Positions 23,106 to 32,450 of a stretch of DNA of 33,102 nucleotides are shown piece after piece. Under the pieces are notes generated by a model. The model was not told the DNA's origin. It did no database searches and worked only from the letters and a program-made list of their open reading frames with translations. The stretch lies in NCBI GenBank assembly GCA_021785115.1, contig JAJYGO010000289.1, positions 1-33,102 of the forward strand, given 5' to 3'. Numbering within the stretch: position 1 is the first letter of the stretch; each line of letters begins with the position of its first letter. The position numbers were made by a program, and so were the translations under genes. The stretch comes from Chloroflexota bacterium (GTDB taxonomy: Bacteria; Chloroflexota; Limnocylindria; Limnocylindrales; CSP1-4).

Positions 23106-24715
23106 GGACGTGCCCCGACCGATCCGGCGGGATCGGGCGACGCGGAATCGCCCGCCGCGGGCAGCCCCGTGACGGCGTAGACCGCGACCGGCCGGCTGAA
23201 GCCCTTCAGCGACAGCTCGCCGACCGGCTCCGCCAGCACGGAGCCCTCCCCTTCGGCCAGGGTCCGCTGCGCGACGAGGATCTGCCCGGCCGCGGCCTCC
23301 CCGCTCAGGCGCGAGGCCATGATGATCGCGTTGCCGATCGCGCCGTAGTCGTAGCGCCCCTCGAAGCCGATCCGTCCGAGCGTCGCGTATCCGGTCGCGA
23401 TGCCGATGCCGATCTCGAGGACGTGGCCCCGCTTGCGCCAGTCCGCGACCATCTCGCCGAAGCGCTCCCGCATGGCGACGGCCATGCGCATCGCCCGGGC
23501 GGCGTGGTCGGGCTGGAGGAGCGGGTCGTTGAAGAAGGTCATGAAGCCGTCGCCGGCGAAGTGCTCGAGCGTGCCCTGGTGCTCCATGATGAGCTCGCCC
23601 ATCGCCCGGTGGTAGGCGCGAAGGAAGCCGAGCACCTCCTCCGGCTCCGCGGTCTCGGAGAAGACGGTGAAGTTCCGCAGGTCGCAGAACATCGCCGTGA
23701 TCTCGCGGCGGTGGCCGGCCAGGAGCTGCTCGCCATCGGGGCTCGAGATGAGGGCGGCCACCTGGGGCGAGAGGAACCCGGCCAGCTGGCGACGCTGGCG
23801 CTCGATCGTGGACAGGAGTCGCGCGTTGCCGATCCCGATCGCGGCCTGGTCGGCGAACGCCGTCGCCAGCCGCACCGCGCCGTCCTCGAACGGGCGCACC
23901 TCCGTGCGCGTGAGGGCGAGCACGCCGGCCACGTCGCGATCCTGCAGGATCGGCAGGCCGAGCAGGCTGCGCACGCCCGCCAGCCCGGCCCCCGCCTGCA
24001 CGTAGTCGGGATCGGCGCGGACGTCGTCGATCCGGGCGACCTCGCCGGTCAGGGCGACCCGCCCGACGATCGAGTCGCGCGCGGGGCGGATCGGGTGCGC
24101 GCGCTCGTACTCGTCGAGCTCGGGATCGCCGCCCGCCGAGGCGACGACCTTGAACAGCCCATCCTCGGCGACGTAGGCGACCCCGTAGTCGGAGTGCGTG
24201 AGGCGCCGGGCCGCCGAGACGACCGCGTCCATCACGACCTGGAGGTCGAACGCCGAGCGGGTCATGATCCGGAGGACCTCGTCGACGGACCGCTGTTGCT
24301 CGGTCATCTCGCGCTCGAGATCGCGCAGGTGCTTCTCGGCGAGTGAGGCCTCGACGCGCGCGCGGAGGATCGACGGGTCGACGGTCTTGGGCAGGTAGTC
24401 GGTGGCGCCCATCTGGATGCAGCGGACCACGCTGTCGAGCTCGTCGACCCCCGAGATGACGATCACCGGCAGCTCGCGCAGGCGCTCGTCCGCCTTCATC
24501 GCGGCGAGCGTCCCGTAGCCGTCGAGGCCGGGCATGACGATGTCGAGCAGCACGAGGTCGACGCGCGGCGCGTCGGGGTCGCGCAGCACCGCCAGCGCCG
24601 CTGCACCGTCGTCGGCCTCGAGCGCCTCGTGACCGATGGAGGCGAGCAGCCGGACGAGGAGCCGCCGGTTGAAGGCGGTGTCGTCGACCACGAGGATGCG
24701 GCCGGGGTCGCTCAT
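23102..24715 (-). CDS. REC-GAF-class III nucleotidyl cyclase domain protein
   Basis: A 537-residue response protein. REC domain, residues 1 to about 125: [14 protein letters not shown], phosphoacceptor D58 in [11 protein letters not shown], and a conserved Lys in DYLPK. A coiled segment leads to a GAF domain (about 155-325). The cyclase domain (about 345-500) has both metal aspartates ([12 protein letters not shown] and [10 protein letters not shown]). However, the purine-selecting Lys is His (TLEHFAGDG) and the GDxVNxAxR motif reads [10 protein letters not shown], losing the Asp and the transition-state Asn. It may have altered or no cyclase activity. ATG 24715 overlaps the kinase stop (ATGA); the 38 codons before it are filler. 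It is the probable output of the kinase in the same operon. Confidence 0.92.
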   Translation of the reverse strand: MSDPGRILVVDDTAFNRRLLVRLLASIGHEALEADDGAAALAVLRDPDAPRVDLVLLDIVMPGLDGYGTLAAMKADERLRELPVIVISGVDELDSVVRCIQMGATDYLPKTVDPSILRARVEASLAEKHLRDLEREMTEQQRSVDEVLRIMTRSAFDLQVVMDAVVSAARRLTHSDYGVAYVAEDGLFKVVASAGGDPELDEYERAHPIRPARDSIVGRVALTGEVARIDDVRADPDYVQAGAGLAGVRSLLGLPILQDRDVAGVLALTRTEVRPFEDGAVRLATAFADQAAIGIGNARLLSTIERQRRQLAGFLSPQVAALISSPDGEQLLAGHRREITAMFCDLRNFTVFSETAEPEEVLGFLRAYHRAMGELIMEHQGTLEHFAGDGFMTFFNDPLLQPDHAARAMRMAVAMRERFGEMVADWRKRGHVLEIGIGIATGYATLGRIGFEGRYDYGAIGNAIIMASRLSGEAAAGQILVAQRTLAEGEGSVLAEPVGELSLKGFSRPVAVYAVTGLPAAGDSASPDPAGSVGARP

Positions 24716-27700
24716 GCCTGCGCCTCCGGGGTGGCGAGGTCCCGTGGGATCACGGCGCCGAGGGCGGCGACGAGCGCCTCCGGCCGGACCGGCTTCGAGA
24801 TGTAGTCGTCCATGCCGGCCGCCAGGCACGTCTCACGGTCGCCCTCCATCGCGTTCGCCGTCATCGCCACGATCCGCGGGCCCGCGTCGCCCGGCCAGCG
24901 GCGGCGGATCCGTCGCGTCGCCTCGAGTCCGTCCACCTCGGGCATCTGGACGTCCATCAGCACCACGTCGTACGTGCTCCCCTCGAGCGCCGCGACGGCC
25001 TGCGCGCCGTTGGACGCCACGTCGGCCCGGTAGCCCATCCGCTCCAGGAGCCGGATGGCGAGCTTCTGGTTCACCGGGTTGTCCTCGGCCAGCAGGATGC
25101 GCAGGGGATGACGCGCGCCCAGGTCCCCGTCGAGCGGCGACGCCGCGGGCGGGCGGAGCGGCACGGACGGCGCCTGGCCGACGAGGGCGGTGACGAGCGC
25201 GTCGTGGAGCGCGGACGGCTTGACGGGCTTCACGAGGAAGGCTGCGACCGCGTCGTTGTCGCGCTCGTGGACGCCCAGCGACGAAAGCACGAGCACGGGG
25301 GTCGTCGCGCCCGCCGCCGAGGCCCGGATCGCCGCGGCCAGCGCGATCCCGTCCAGCTCGGGCATGTGCAGGTCGACGAGGGCCGCGTCGAAACGGCGTC
25401 CCGCGACGACCCACGACAGCGCCTCGCGCGGCGATCCGGTCGAGGCCGTCGTCATCCCCCACCGCCCGAGGAGCGCCTCGAGGATCCGTCGGTTGGTCGC
25501 GTTGTCGTCCACGACGAGGACGCTGCGCCCGGCCACGTCGAGCGATGCGATCGACGGAAGGGCTGCGACGGCGCCGACCGCGGCCGGCGCCCGGAAGGTC
25601 AGGGTGAAGGTGCTGCCGCGGCCCGCGATCCCGTCGCTGGCGACAACGAGCGAGCCGCCCATCGCCTCGGCCAGCCGCCGGCTGATCGCCAGCCCGAGGC
25701 CGGTCCCGCCGTAGCGCCGCGAGATCGACGCGTCGGCCTGGCTGAAGGACTGGAAGAGGCGACCCATCCGGTCGGCCGGGATGCCGATCCCCGTGTCCCG
25801 CACGGCGATCGTGAACGACCAGCCCTCGCCGGGGGCGCCGGCGTCCGGGGGCCGACCGGAGAGCGCGAGCTCGACCTCGCCGTGCTCCGTGAACTTGACG
25901 GCGTTGGACAGCAGGTTGAGCACGACCTGGCGGAGCCGTCCCGCGTCACCGACGACGGTCCTCGGCAGCCCGTCCTCGACGGCGTAGAGGAGCTCGAGGC
26001 CCTTGGCGGCCGCGGTCGGGGCCAGCACGTCCAGGGCGCCCTCGACGCAGGCGGCGAGCCCGAACGGCCGCCGCTCGAGCTCGACCTTCCCGGCCTCGAT
26101 CTTCGAGAAGTCGAGGATGTCGTTGATGATCGTCAGCAGCGCATCGCCCGAGGTCCGGATGGTCTCGGCGTAGTCGCGCTGCTCGTCGTTCAGCGGCGTG
26201 TCCAGCAGCAGGCCGCTCATCCCGATGATCGCGTTCATCGGGGTGCGGATCTCGTGGCTCATCGACGCGAGGAACGTGCTCTTCGCGCGGTCGGCGGCCT
26301 CCGCCGCCTCGCGCGCCTCCCGGGCCTCGCGGAACAGGCGCGCGTTGTCGATCGCGATCGCCGCCTGCTGCGAGAGCCCGACGAGGAGGTCGAGGTCGGC
26401 CGTCCCGAACGGCGTCCCCGGCACGTCGCGCCAGACGGCCAGCGCCCCGATGACCCGCTCGTGGGCGACGAGCGAGGCGACCATCAGCCGGGCCTCGTCG
26501 TCGGGATCCGTGCCAGGGATGGTGACCGTCCGCGGGTCGATCGTGACGTCGTTCACGATCTCCGCCGTCCCGCGCGCCAGGACGTCGCCGATGATCCCCT
26601 CGCCGCTCACGATCGTGTCCGCGAGGATCTCGTCGGCGATGTCCCCGAGGGCGCTGATCGCCCTGAAGGTCGTGCCGTCCGCGTCGGCGAGGTAGAGGGC
26701 GCACGACGCGACGTCGAGGAGCGCCTCCGTCTGTTCCGTCACCCGCCGGAGGATGGCGGTCACCTCGAGCGTGCCGCCGATGTCGCGCCCGAGCTCCTCG
26801 AGGGCCGCCATCTCGCGCGCCCGGCGGTGGGCCTCCTCGTACAGCCGGGCGTTCTGGACGGCGGCCCCCACGTTGGCGGCGATCGTCCCGAGCAGCCGCG
26901 CGTCGGCCTCGCTGAAGCGGCCCTCGGTCGTGGTGCTCTGGACGCTGATCGCGCCGATCGCCCGCTCCCCGGCCAGGATCGGGACGCCGAGGTAGGACCG
27001 GGACCGGGTGCCCACGCCGCGCTCGCCCAGCGCGTCCCAGTCGGCGTCACGGTTGAGCAGCAGGTGTCCCATGGACGCGACGATCCGCGATGTCAGGCCG
27101 GTCCCGAACGGGATCGGCCGCTGCGGCTCGGTGACTCCCTCCTCGAAGTAGTAGGGGAACTCGATCAGGTCGGCGACCGGGTCGTGCAGGGCGACGTAGA
27201 CGATGTCCGCCTGGAACAGCTCGCGCATCCGCTCGCCGACGAGCGCCATCAGCGGGTCGAGGTCGAGCTGGGACGCCACCGCCTGTCCGACGCTGTTGAC
27301 GATGCCGAGCTCGGCCACGCGCCGCGTCGTCTCGGCGAACAGCCGGGCGTTCTCCAGCGCCACGCCCATGCTGGACGCCAGCGTGGAGAGCAGGCGTTCG
27401 TCCGCCGCGGTGAACGCGTGCGGCCGGAGGCTCTCGAGGTTGATGACGCCGATGACCCGGTCACCGGTGGAGATCGGCACGCCGAGCCACGACATTGGCA
27501 TCGAGCCGCCGAGGTAGATCGCGCCGTGGGCGGCCATCTCATCCGCGTCGCCGAGGCGGAGCGGGGCGCGGGTCCGGACGACCGTCGAGACGAGACCCGC
27601 GCCGAGGAGCAGCGGCGGCGTGTGGATCCGTTCGCCCTCGTCGACCTCGTACGCGAACTGCATCTCCTCACCGCTCGCGTCGAGGAGGCCGATCGAGATG

Positions 27701-28476
27701 CTGCGGACGTCGAAGACGGCCCGGATCCGTTCGCCGACGAGCTCGGTGATCGCCTCGAATTCGAGCTGCCTGGCGATCGCGGTGCCGATCTCGTTGACGA
27801 CCGCGAGCTCGGCGTTGCGCTGGCGGGTCTCCTCGAGCGCGCGGACGCGGGTGAGCGCCTGGGCGACGTGCTGGCCGACGTACGCGAGCAGATCGAGGTC
27901 GGACGCGTCGTAGCGCTCGCTGGCCCGGTACGTCTGCACGACGAGCAGGCCGATCGTCCTGCCGTCGGCGGCGAGCGGGACGCCGAGCCAGTCGCCCTCG
28001 GCGGTCGGGCCGAGCTGCTCGACCTCGCCCCGGCGCACGAGGTCCCAGTAGTCCTCGGGCTCGAGGAGCAGCGGCCGCCCGAGCCGCAGCGCATACGCGG
28101 TCACGCCGCGCGCCTGTCCCTCGCCGAACGGCTCCCAGGCGGTCGGGTCGGGGACGTCGGTGTCGACGGCGTCGACGTAGTACGGGTAGTTCATGAGGCC
28201 GCGATCGGCGTCGTAGAGGGCGATGTAGAAGTTCTCGGCGTGCATCAGCGAGCCGACGATCTCGTGGACCGCGGCGTAGAACGCGGGAAGATCGCGGGCC
28301 GCGCTGGCGGCATCGGCGATGCGGTAGAGGGCGTGCTGGACCCGCTCGGCGCGCTCGCGCTCTGCCTCGAGCTCCTCAAGCTCGGCGATGCGAGCCCGGG
28401 CGGCCGCCAGTTCGGCCGCCAGGCGGGCCGTGTCCTCGGTGGGCACCGCGGGGGTCCGGGCGCGGGACGGGCTCAC
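24712..28476 (-). CDS. Hybrid sensor histidine kinase: 4x GAF, HisKA, HATPase, 2x REC
   Basis: A 1254-residue soluble kinase with no membrane segment. A coiled coil (about 18-48) is followed by four GAF-like sensor domains (about 55-205, 225-385, 390-550, 555-715) joined by short helices. The HisKA domain has [14 protein letters not shown] with the active histidine near 739; the ATPase shows [20 protein letters not shown] and [10 protein letters not shown]. Two receivers follow, with aspartates near 1034 ([11 protein letters not shown]) and 1174 ([11 protein letters not shown]) and their lysines ([15 protein letters not shown]). No HPt is fused; a separate one closes the operon. The start is GTG 28476, which lacks a ribosome site but overlaps the stop of a 17-codon leaderless ORF. 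GAF domains probably sense a small cytoplasmic ligand or redox state; none can be named. Confidence 0.93.
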   Translation of the reverse strand: MSPSRARTPAVPTEDTARLAAELAAARARIAELEELEAERERAERVQHALYRIADAASAARDLPAFYAAVHEIVGSLMHAENFYIALYDADRGLMNYPYYVDAVDTDVPDPTAWEPFGEGQARGVTAYALRLGRPLLLEPEDYWDLVRRGEVEQLGPTAEGDWLGVPLAADGRTIGLLVVQTYRASERYDASDLDLLAYVGQHVAQALTRVRALEETRQRNAELAVVNEIGTAIARQLEFEAITELVGERIRAVFDVRSISIGLLDASGEEMQFAYEVDEGERIHTPPLLLGAGLVSTVVRTRAPLRLGDADEMAAHGAIYLGGSMPMSWLGVPISTGDRVIGVINLESLRPHAFTAADERLLSTLASSMGVALENARLFAETTRRVAELGIVNSVGQAVASQLDLDPLMALVGERMRELFQADIVYVALHDPVADLIEFPYYFEEGVTEPQRPIPFGTGLTSRIVASMGHLLLNRDADWDALGERGVGTRSRSYLGVPILAGERAIGAISVQSTTTEGRFSEADARLLGTIAANVGAAVQNARLYEEAHRRAREMAALEELGRDIGGTLEVTAILRRVTEQTEALLDVASCALYLADADGTTFRAISALGDIADEILADTIVSGEGIIGDVLARGTAEIVNDVTIDPRTVTIPGTDPDDEARLMVASLVAHERVIGALAVWRDVPGTPFGTADLDLLVGLSQQAAIAIDNARLFREAREAREAAEAADRAKSTFLASMSHEIRTPMNAIIGMSGLLLDTPLNDEQRDYAETIRTSGDALLTIINDILDFSKIEAGKVELERRPFGLAACVEGALDVLAPTAAAKGLELLYAVEDGLPRTVVGDAGRLRQVVLNLLSNAVKFTEHGEVELALSGRPPDAGAPGEGWSFTIAVRDTGIGIPADRMGRLFQSFSQADASISRRYGGTGLGLAISRRLAEAMGGSLVVASDGIAGRGSTFTLTFRAPAAVGAVAALPSIASLDVAGRSVLVVDDNATNRRILEALLGRWGMTTASTGSPREALSWVVAGRRFDAALVDLHMPELDGIALAAAIRASAAGATTPVLVLSSLGVHERDNDAVAAFLVKPVKPSALHDALVTALVGQAPSVPLRPPAASPLDGDLGARHPLRILLAEDNPVNQKLAIRLLERMGYRADVASNGAQAVAALEGSTYDVVLMDVQMPEVDGLEATRRIRRRWPGDAGPRIVAMTANAMEGDRETCLAAGMDDYISKPVRPEALVAALGAVIPRDLATPEAQA

Positions 28477-28526
28477 GAGAACGCGGGCGGCAGCACGAGC
28501 GGAGCGGACGGGACGCGGGGACGCAT
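28473..28526 (-). CDS. Leaderless 17-residue leader ORF before the hybrid kinase
   Basis: ATG 28526 lies 8 nt after TAGGAT and opens the frame [17 protein letters not shown], whose TGA overlaps the kinase GTG as GTGA. The kinase has no ribosome site, so ribosomes finishing this ORF could start it. Proline-rich; no homology recognised. Confidence 0.5.
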   Translation of the reverse strand: MRPRVPSAPLVLPPAFS

Positions 28527-28534
28527 GGCCACAG

Positions 28535-28540
28535 ATCCTA
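28535..28540 (-). promoter_or_regulatory. -10 box (TAGGAT) of the signalling operon
   Basis: TANNNT box on the minus strand, 8 nt before ATG 28526 of the leader ORF. It lies in the 280-bp gap shared with the divergent signal peptidase promoter. No -35 match is evident. Confidence 0.45.
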
Positions 28541-28742
28541 CCTCAGCCGCCCTCGAGGTTCCGCTCGCGAGGAGCGCGTGCGACAGCGATGACGACGAGC
28601 GCCGGCGGCGCGGGGACGGGCTCGACCTGGGTGTTGCCGGCCAGCGCGACGCAGACAACCGTGCGCAGGCTGCTCGCGCTCAACGCGTCGCCCAGCACGA
28701 CCGCGACGGATCCTGGCGCCGCCCTCGCCCGCAGCGTCTCCC

Positions 28743-28748
28743 TATACT
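28743..28748 (+). promoter_or_regulatory. -10 box (TATACT) of the signal peptidase gene
   Basis: TATACT is close to the consensus and rare in this sequence. It is 8 nt before ATG 28757, the start of a seven-codon ORF coupled to the signal peptidase gene. No -35 match was found. Confidence 0.6.
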
Positions 28749-28756
28749 CGGGCCTG

Positions 28757-28780
28757 ATGGCTGCGGACGCTCGGCGATGA
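28757..28780 (+). CDS. Leaderless seven-codon leader ORF (MAADARR)
   Basis: ATG at 28757, 8 nt after TATACT, reads MAADARR and stops with a TGA that overlaps the lepB ATG as ATGA. It would let a leaderless transcript bring ribosomes to the downstream gene, which has no clear ribosome site. Confidence 0.5.
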   Translation: MAADARR

Positions 28781-29340
28781 CCCTGCGCCTGCGGGGGCTC
28801 CTGCTCACGGTGGCGGAGACCCTCGTCCTCACGCTCTTCCTCTTCGTGGGGATCCAGACCGTGGTGGCCCAGCCGCGGCAGGTGCAGCAGGTGAGCATGG
28901 AGAACACCCTGCTGCCCAACCAGTACGTGCTGGTGGACAAGCTCACGCCGCGCTTCGAGCCCTACGGGCGCGGGGACATCGTGGTGTTCACCGAGCCCGG
29001 CGCCGCACCGGACGCCACCCCCCTCATCAAGCGCGTGATCGGCCTGCCCGGCGATACGGTGGATCTGGCCGGCGGACACGTGGTCATCAACGGCCACGCC
29101 CTCCAGGAGCCCTACGTGTACCCGGGCTCGGTCACCCTGCCCCTCACCGCCCAGACCCACTGGGTGATCCCGGCCGGGGACCTCTTCGTGCTGGGCGACC
29201 ATCGCGAGGCCTCCCGCGACTCCCGGGCCTTCGGCCCGGTCCCCATCGCGAACGTCCTCGGGCGGGCCTGGCTGCGCTACTGGCCTCCCGGCACGTTCGG
29301 GGTGCTGGCCACCCCGCGCTACCCGGACCTGGCACCCTGA
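28777..29340 (+). CDS. lepB: Signal peptidase I
   Basis: A 187-residue type I signal peptidase with one N-terminal membrane anchor (LLLTVAETLVLTLFLFVGIQTVV) and the catalytic domain outside. Catalytic Ser is in QVSMENTLLPNQYVLVDKL (usual SMxPTL here reads SMENTL); the general-base Lys is in PLIKRVIGLPGD; later boxes are GDIVVF and FVLGDHREASRDSRAFGPV. It removes signal peptides from exported proteins. The start ATG 28777 overlaps the stop of a seven-codon ORF. It is divergent from the signalling operon and followed by 182 bp without a called gene. Confidence 0.93.
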   Translation: MTLRLRGLLLTVAETLVLTLFLFVGIQTVVAQPRQVQQVSMENTLLPNQYVLVDKLTPRFEPYGRGDIVVFTEPGAAPDATPLIKRVIGLPGDTVDLAGGHVVINGHALQEPYVYPGSVTLPLTAQTHWVIPAGDLFVLGDHREASRDSRAFGPVPIANVLGRAWLRYWPPGTFGVLATPRYPDLAP

Positions 29341-29522
29341 ACGACGCCCGCAGGGTCAGCGAGAGGGCTTGGGCCGGGAAACCGGGTGCCGCACCACACC
29401 AGTGCTGACCGCACCTCGTGACTCCCGATGGGGACGTCTGATGTGGACATGCTGGCCGGGCCAGGGTGGATCGGACCGTAACGGAACCGCGGGCGACATG
29501 CCGTGTGGGGCGCGTGCCGGCG

Positions 29523-29879
29523 TCAGTTGCCGGCGGGCGACCTGCGTACGTGTTCGACTCCGCGACCGGGCAGCTGATCTGCGCGGGGCGGGCATTGGGC
29601 GCCCGCGTCGCCCCGAATGTCGGGCCGTGCCGAGGACGCTGTGACTGAAGCCGTCGGTTCACCCACGGGCGCGCTCGCGGCAGGAGTGGCACTGAAGGTG
29701 ACGACCTCGTGACCGCGCAGCGCCTCGAGGAAGGGCTGGAAGCTGCCGCACACAAGGCAGCGCAGGGTCGAACCATCGACCTCCACCTCGCTGACCCCGG
29801 ACGCCCGCTCGACCTGACGGATCGGGGGGACGCCGACGAAGCTGACTTCCACTCGTTGGATCGGTTGCTCTCTGGTCAT
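29523..29879 (-). CDS. Short protein resembling an ABC-transporter ATPase C-terminal domain (DUF4162-like)
   Basis: A 118-residue frame starting MTREQPIQRVEVSFVGVPP. Residues about 8-60 (ERASGVSEVEVDGSTLRCLV, then FQPFLEALRGHEVVTFSA) resemble the small domain that follows the nucleotide-binding domain in ABC-2 type drug-exporter ATPases; that is pattern memory, not a search. The usual EPSLEEIFL ending is missing and residues after about 65 are low-information, so the gene could be a remnant of a lost ABC ATPase or a domain used alone. The start is supported by TAGGCT exactly 7 nt before ATG 29879 and by the 32-bp element upstream. Confidence 0.5.
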   Translation of the reverse strand: MTREQPIQRVEVSFVGVPPIRQVERASGVSEVEVDGSTLRCLVCGSFQPFLEALRGHEVVTFSATPAASAPVGEPTASVTASSARPDIRGDAGAQCPPRADQLPGRGVEHVRRSPAGN

Positions 29880-29886
29880 GCTCACC

Positions 29887-29892
29887 AGCCTA
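29887..29892 (-). promoter_or_regulatory. -10 box (TAGGCT), leaderless, paired with the 32-bp element
   Basis: TAGGCT on the minus strand followed by GGTGAGC and ATG 29879. The arrangement CTCC-TANNNT-GGYGAGC-ATGAC is shared with the promoter at 32438. Confidence 0.6.
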
Positions 29893-29912
29893 GGAGGGCG
29901 CACCACAGCCAA

Positions 29913-29944
29913 CATCAATGGGATTCGTGATCCGGTAGCGAGTC
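29913..29944 (-). promoter_or_regulatory. 32-bp regulatory element, copy 1
   Basis: On the minus strand it starts GACTCGCTACCGGATCACGA and ends CATTGATG. It matches copy 2 (32385-32416) at 30 of 32 positions in opposite orientation. Its near edge is 20 bp from the -10 box at 29892, so it would cover roughly -34 to -65 of a leaderless transcript, an activator position. A loose dyad (TCGnnAnCnGnTnnCGA) suggests a dimer site. Confidence 0.75.
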
Positions 29945-29973
29945 GACCGGTGCCGGGAGTTCCTGCCGTTCCC

Positions 29974-29993
29974 GGTCTCCTCGTCACGAGACC
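29974..29993 (-). terminator. Hairpin after the LuxR-type regulator gene
   Basis: GGTCTC and GAGACC are perfect 6-bp arms around an 8-nt centre, 45-64 nt beyond the stop of the regulator gene and before element copy 1. No U-tract. Confidence 0.4.
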
Positions 29994-30038
29994 ACGTCTC
30001 CCGGCCCGGGGCCCGCTTGGGCCGCCGGTCGGCGTCCG

Positions 30039-32342
30039 CTACTCCCCTGACGAGGCCATCCAGGCGGCGATCTGGGCCCGTGAGTTGCACCCCAGCTTGT
30101 TCAGGATGCTGCGGACGTGGCTGTCGACGGTGTGCTCCGAGATGAACAGGCGTGCCCCGATCTCCTTGTTGGTCAGGCCTTCGGCGACCAACCGGGCGAC
30201 TTCTGTCTCGCGTTTCGCGAGCAGCCCGATGCCCGCACCCGCCGGGGCCACCGCGCCGGCGACGGGCTCCGATTCACCGAGGGCGAGCCGCACCGCGTCG
30301 TCCCGGCTCAGGCGACTTCCGGCCGCGAACTCGGTCTCGAACCTGGATTGCCCCAGTGCCGTGGTCGCCGACTCTCGGGCCTGGCTGGTCAGCGGCGCGA
30401 GGAATGGCATGACGTGCCCCCCGGCCGCGGTGCGGACGGCCTGCCCAGCCCCAAGGAGCTGCGCCGCGAGCCGTGCCTGCCCGGACCTGGCGGCATGGCA
30501 GCCCAGCGCGTCGAGCAGGTACGCCTGCTGCACCCGGTCATCGAGCTGCTGGGCGATCTGCAGCGCCTCCGCGAACAGGGGCTTCGACGCGGCGAGCTCA
30601 CCGACCATGAAGGCGGCCATGCCGAGGTGCATCAGCCAGGTCTTGAGCCCGTAGGGGTCGCCCACCTCCCGGCTGAGACGCACGCCTTCGGAGGATGCGG
30701 ACCTGACCGCGTCGAGGTCGCGCTCGAAGAGACCGCCGAACGCCCGCGCCTGCAGCACCGCGAGGGCGGCTCCGACATCATCGAGCTCCGCCGACACCGC
30801 CCGAGCCTCGTCGAGCAGGCGCCGGGCGGATGCCCGATCGCCGGCCATGTGCGCACCGATCGAGGCCATCGACAGCGACTCCGCCAGCGGGCGGCGACGA
30901 CCGGCTGCCCGGTTCGCGGCTGCCGCGCGTTCGAGGGGCGCCATGGCGGCCGTCGGATCGACCAGCAGCACGGCCAGCATGCCCCGCATGTACTCGGCCC
31001 GAGCCTGCGGCTCCGGATCGCCGGGCCCAATCGCGAGGAGCGCATCCAGCCACCGGATGCCCTCGGTGGTCGCACGCGTGTACCAGAACCAGCGGAGGGA
31101 GGCCGCGAGATCCATCCCTCGTGAGACGTCCCCGTGGGCCAGGCACCGCCGCAGGACCGAGCGGATGTTGTCGATCTCGAGATCCATCCAGGCGAGCCAC
31201 TCGACCAGCCGATACCGGGCACCCTCTGCCGACTGACGACACCGCGACACGTAGTACTCGGTGCACCGCTGCTCGACGGCGTCCTCATCGCCTGCCTCCC
31301 GCAGCTTGAGGCCGGCGAACTCGCGCATCGTTTCGTGGAGCCGATAGCAGGCTGAGCCGGGCGTCTCCTCCCTCACCACGAGCGACTTGTCGACGAGCGA
31401 CGAGAGCAGGTCCAGCGTCCGCGCCGTCGGCACATCGTCGGACGTGCACACCGACTCGACGTCCTCGAGCGTGAACCTGCCGGCGAACACGCACAGCCGC
31501 CGCAGGAGCATCCGCTCGTCCGGTCCCAGGAGGTCGTGGCTCCACTCGATGGTGGTTCGCAGCGTCTGGTGACGCGGCAGCGCGGCACGGCTTCCGCCCG
31601 TGAGCAGCGCGAACCGGTCGCTCAAGCGTTGGAGCATCTGCTCGACGGCGAGGACCCGCGTCCTGACCGCCGCGAGCTCGATGGCGAGCGGCAGGCCGTC
31701 GAGCCGGCGGCACAGGTCGACGACCGCCGCGCGGTTGGAGGCGGTCAGCTCGAATCTGCCCGCTGCCGCCGAGGCCCGCTCGACGAACAGCGCGACCGAC
31801 TCGTTCTGGCGGAGGCGATCGAGGGGCTCATCGACCTCCACCGGAGGCAGGTCCAGGGGTGGGACGGGGAGCACGTGCTCGCCCGGTACCGACAGCGGCT
31901 CGCGGCTCGTGGCGATGACGCGCACGCGGGGCGCGGCCTGGAGGATGTCGGCCACGAGGGGCGCGGCAGCGTCGAGCAGGTGTTCGCAGTTGTCCACCAC
32001 GAGCAGCAGCTGCCTGTCGTGGAGGTACGAGAGGAGCAGGGCCCGCGGCTCGGTCGCGGACTGGTCGCGCAACCCCAGGGCGGCCAGCGCGGCGTTGCCG
32101 ACAAGTGCCGGATCCCGCACGTCAGCGAGCTCCAGCATCCAGGCGCCGTCCGCGAAGCCTCGCGCCAGGTCGGCCCCGATGTGGATCGCGAGGCGGGTCT
32201 TGCCGACCCCGCCCGGGCCGACGAGGCTGACCAGGCGGGCCGTGGCGAGCTTCTTCCGCAGTTCGGCAAGCTCACGGCGGCGGCCGATGAAGCTCGTCGC
32301 CTCGGCCGGCAGGTTGCCTGGACGGCGCGTGGGCCTGGCCAT
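30039..32342 (-). CDS. LuxR family regulator with STAND-type ATPase domain
   Basis: A 767-residue transcription factor. The N-terminal NTPase has SFIGRRRELAELRKKL, Walker A LVGPGGVGKTRLA (about residues 41-53), Walker B LLLVVDNCEHLLDAA and sensor VRVIATSREPL, then RLDGLPLAIELAA and the arm domain (LRTTIEWSHDLL, LRRLCVFAGRFTLEDVE). A helical repeat region spans about 380-680. The C-terminal LuxR helix-turn-helix is LLAKRETEVARLVAEGLTNK with FISEHTVDSHVRSILNKLG (about 700-765). Proteins of this class bind a ligand, assemble with ATP and activate transcription. ATG 32342 lies 9 nt after TACCGT and is preferred over GTG 32360, which overlaps that box. Copies of a 32-bp element lie on both sides of this gene, making it the natural candidate to bind them. 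Confidence 0.93.
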   Translation of the reverse strand: MARPTRRPGNLPAEATSFIGRRRELAELRKKLATARLVSLVGPGGVGKTRLAIHIGADLARGFADGAWMLELADVRDPALVGNAALAALGLRDQSATEPRALLLSYLHDRQLLLVVDNCEHLLDAAAPLVADILQAAPRVRVIATSREPLSVPGEHVLPVPPLDLPPVEVDEPLDRLRQNESVALFVERASAAAGRFELTASNRAAVVDLCRRLDGLPLAIELAAVRTRVLAVEQMLQRLSDRFALLTGGSRAALPRHQTLRTTIEWSHDLLGPDERMLLRRLCVFAGRFTLEDVESVCTSDDVPTARTLDLLSSLVDKSLVVREETPGSACYRLHETMREFAGLKLREAGDEDAVEQRCTEYYVSRCRQSAEGARYRLVEWLAWMDLEIDNIRSVLRRCLAHGDVSRGMDLAASLRWFWYTRATTEGIRWLDALLAIGPGDPEPQARAEYMRGMLAVLLVDPTAAMAPLERAAAANRAAGRRRPLAESLSMASIGAHMAGDRASARRLLDEARAVSAELDDVGAALAVLQARAFGGLFERDLDAVRSASSEGVRLSREVGDPYGLKTWLMHLGMAAFMVGELAASKPLFAEALQIAQQLDDRVQQAYLLDALGCHAARSGQARLAAQLLGAGQAVRTAAGGHVMPFLAPLTSQARESATTALGQSRFETEFAAGSRLSRDDAVRLALGESEPVAGAVAPAGAGIGLLAKRETEVARLVAEGLTNKEIGARLFISEHTVDSHVRSILNKLGCNSRAQIAAWMASSGE

Positions 32343-32351
32343 GTTGGCTGC

Positions 32352-32357
32352 ACGGTA
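32352..32357 (-). promoter_or_regulatory. -10 box (TACCGT) of the LuxR-type gene
   Basis: TANNNT box on the minus strand, 9 nt before ATG 32342, which has no ribosome site. Element copy 2 lies 27 bp further upstream, so autoregulation is possible. Confidence 0.45.
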
Positions 32358-32384
32358 CACGCGCGCAGGCGGCCGATGTGCGCG

Positions 32385-32416
32385 GACTCGCTACCGGATC
32401 ACGAATTCCATCGATG
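32385..32416 (+). promoter_or_regulatory. 32-bp regulatory element, copy 2
   Basis: On the plus strand it starts GACTCGCTACCGGATCACGA and ends CATCGATG; it differs from copy 1 at two positions. It sits between the divergent LuxR-type gene and the leader ORF/DUF4386 transcript, with its near edge 21 bp from the -10 box at 32438. Confidence 0.75.
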
Positions 32417-32437
32417 CCAGTACACCCCCGCGGCTCC

Positions 32438-32443
32438 TAGCGT
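32438..32443 (+). promoter_or_regulatory. -10 box (TAGCGT), leaderless, for the DUF4386 transcript
   Basis: TAGCGT is followed by GGCGAGC and ATG 32451. The same spacing and flanks occur at the copy 1 promoter. The -35 hexamers of the two promoters are unalike, which fits dependence on an activator. Confidence 0.6.
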
Positions 32444-32450
32444 GGCGAGC

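Noticed and set aside
28388..28756. Plus-strand frame running into the lepB leader
   Set aside because: It mostly overlaps the kinase gene on the other strand and is arginine/alanine-rich; only the last seven codons follow a promoter box.
25108..29340. 1410-codon plus-strand frame opposite the hybrid kinase, and similar long frames at 877-2778, 7502-9823 and 11231-13918
   Set aside because: They lie opposite clear protein families, translate to Arg/Asp/Gly/His-rich low-information sequence and arise because stop codons are rare at this GC content. Only the last 188 codons of the first (lepB) are real.
29466..29648. 60-codon plus-strand ORF ending in an RCD tail after lepB
   Set aside because: The composition is plausible but there is no ribosome site or -10 box, and it overlaps the minus-strand ORF that has promoter support.
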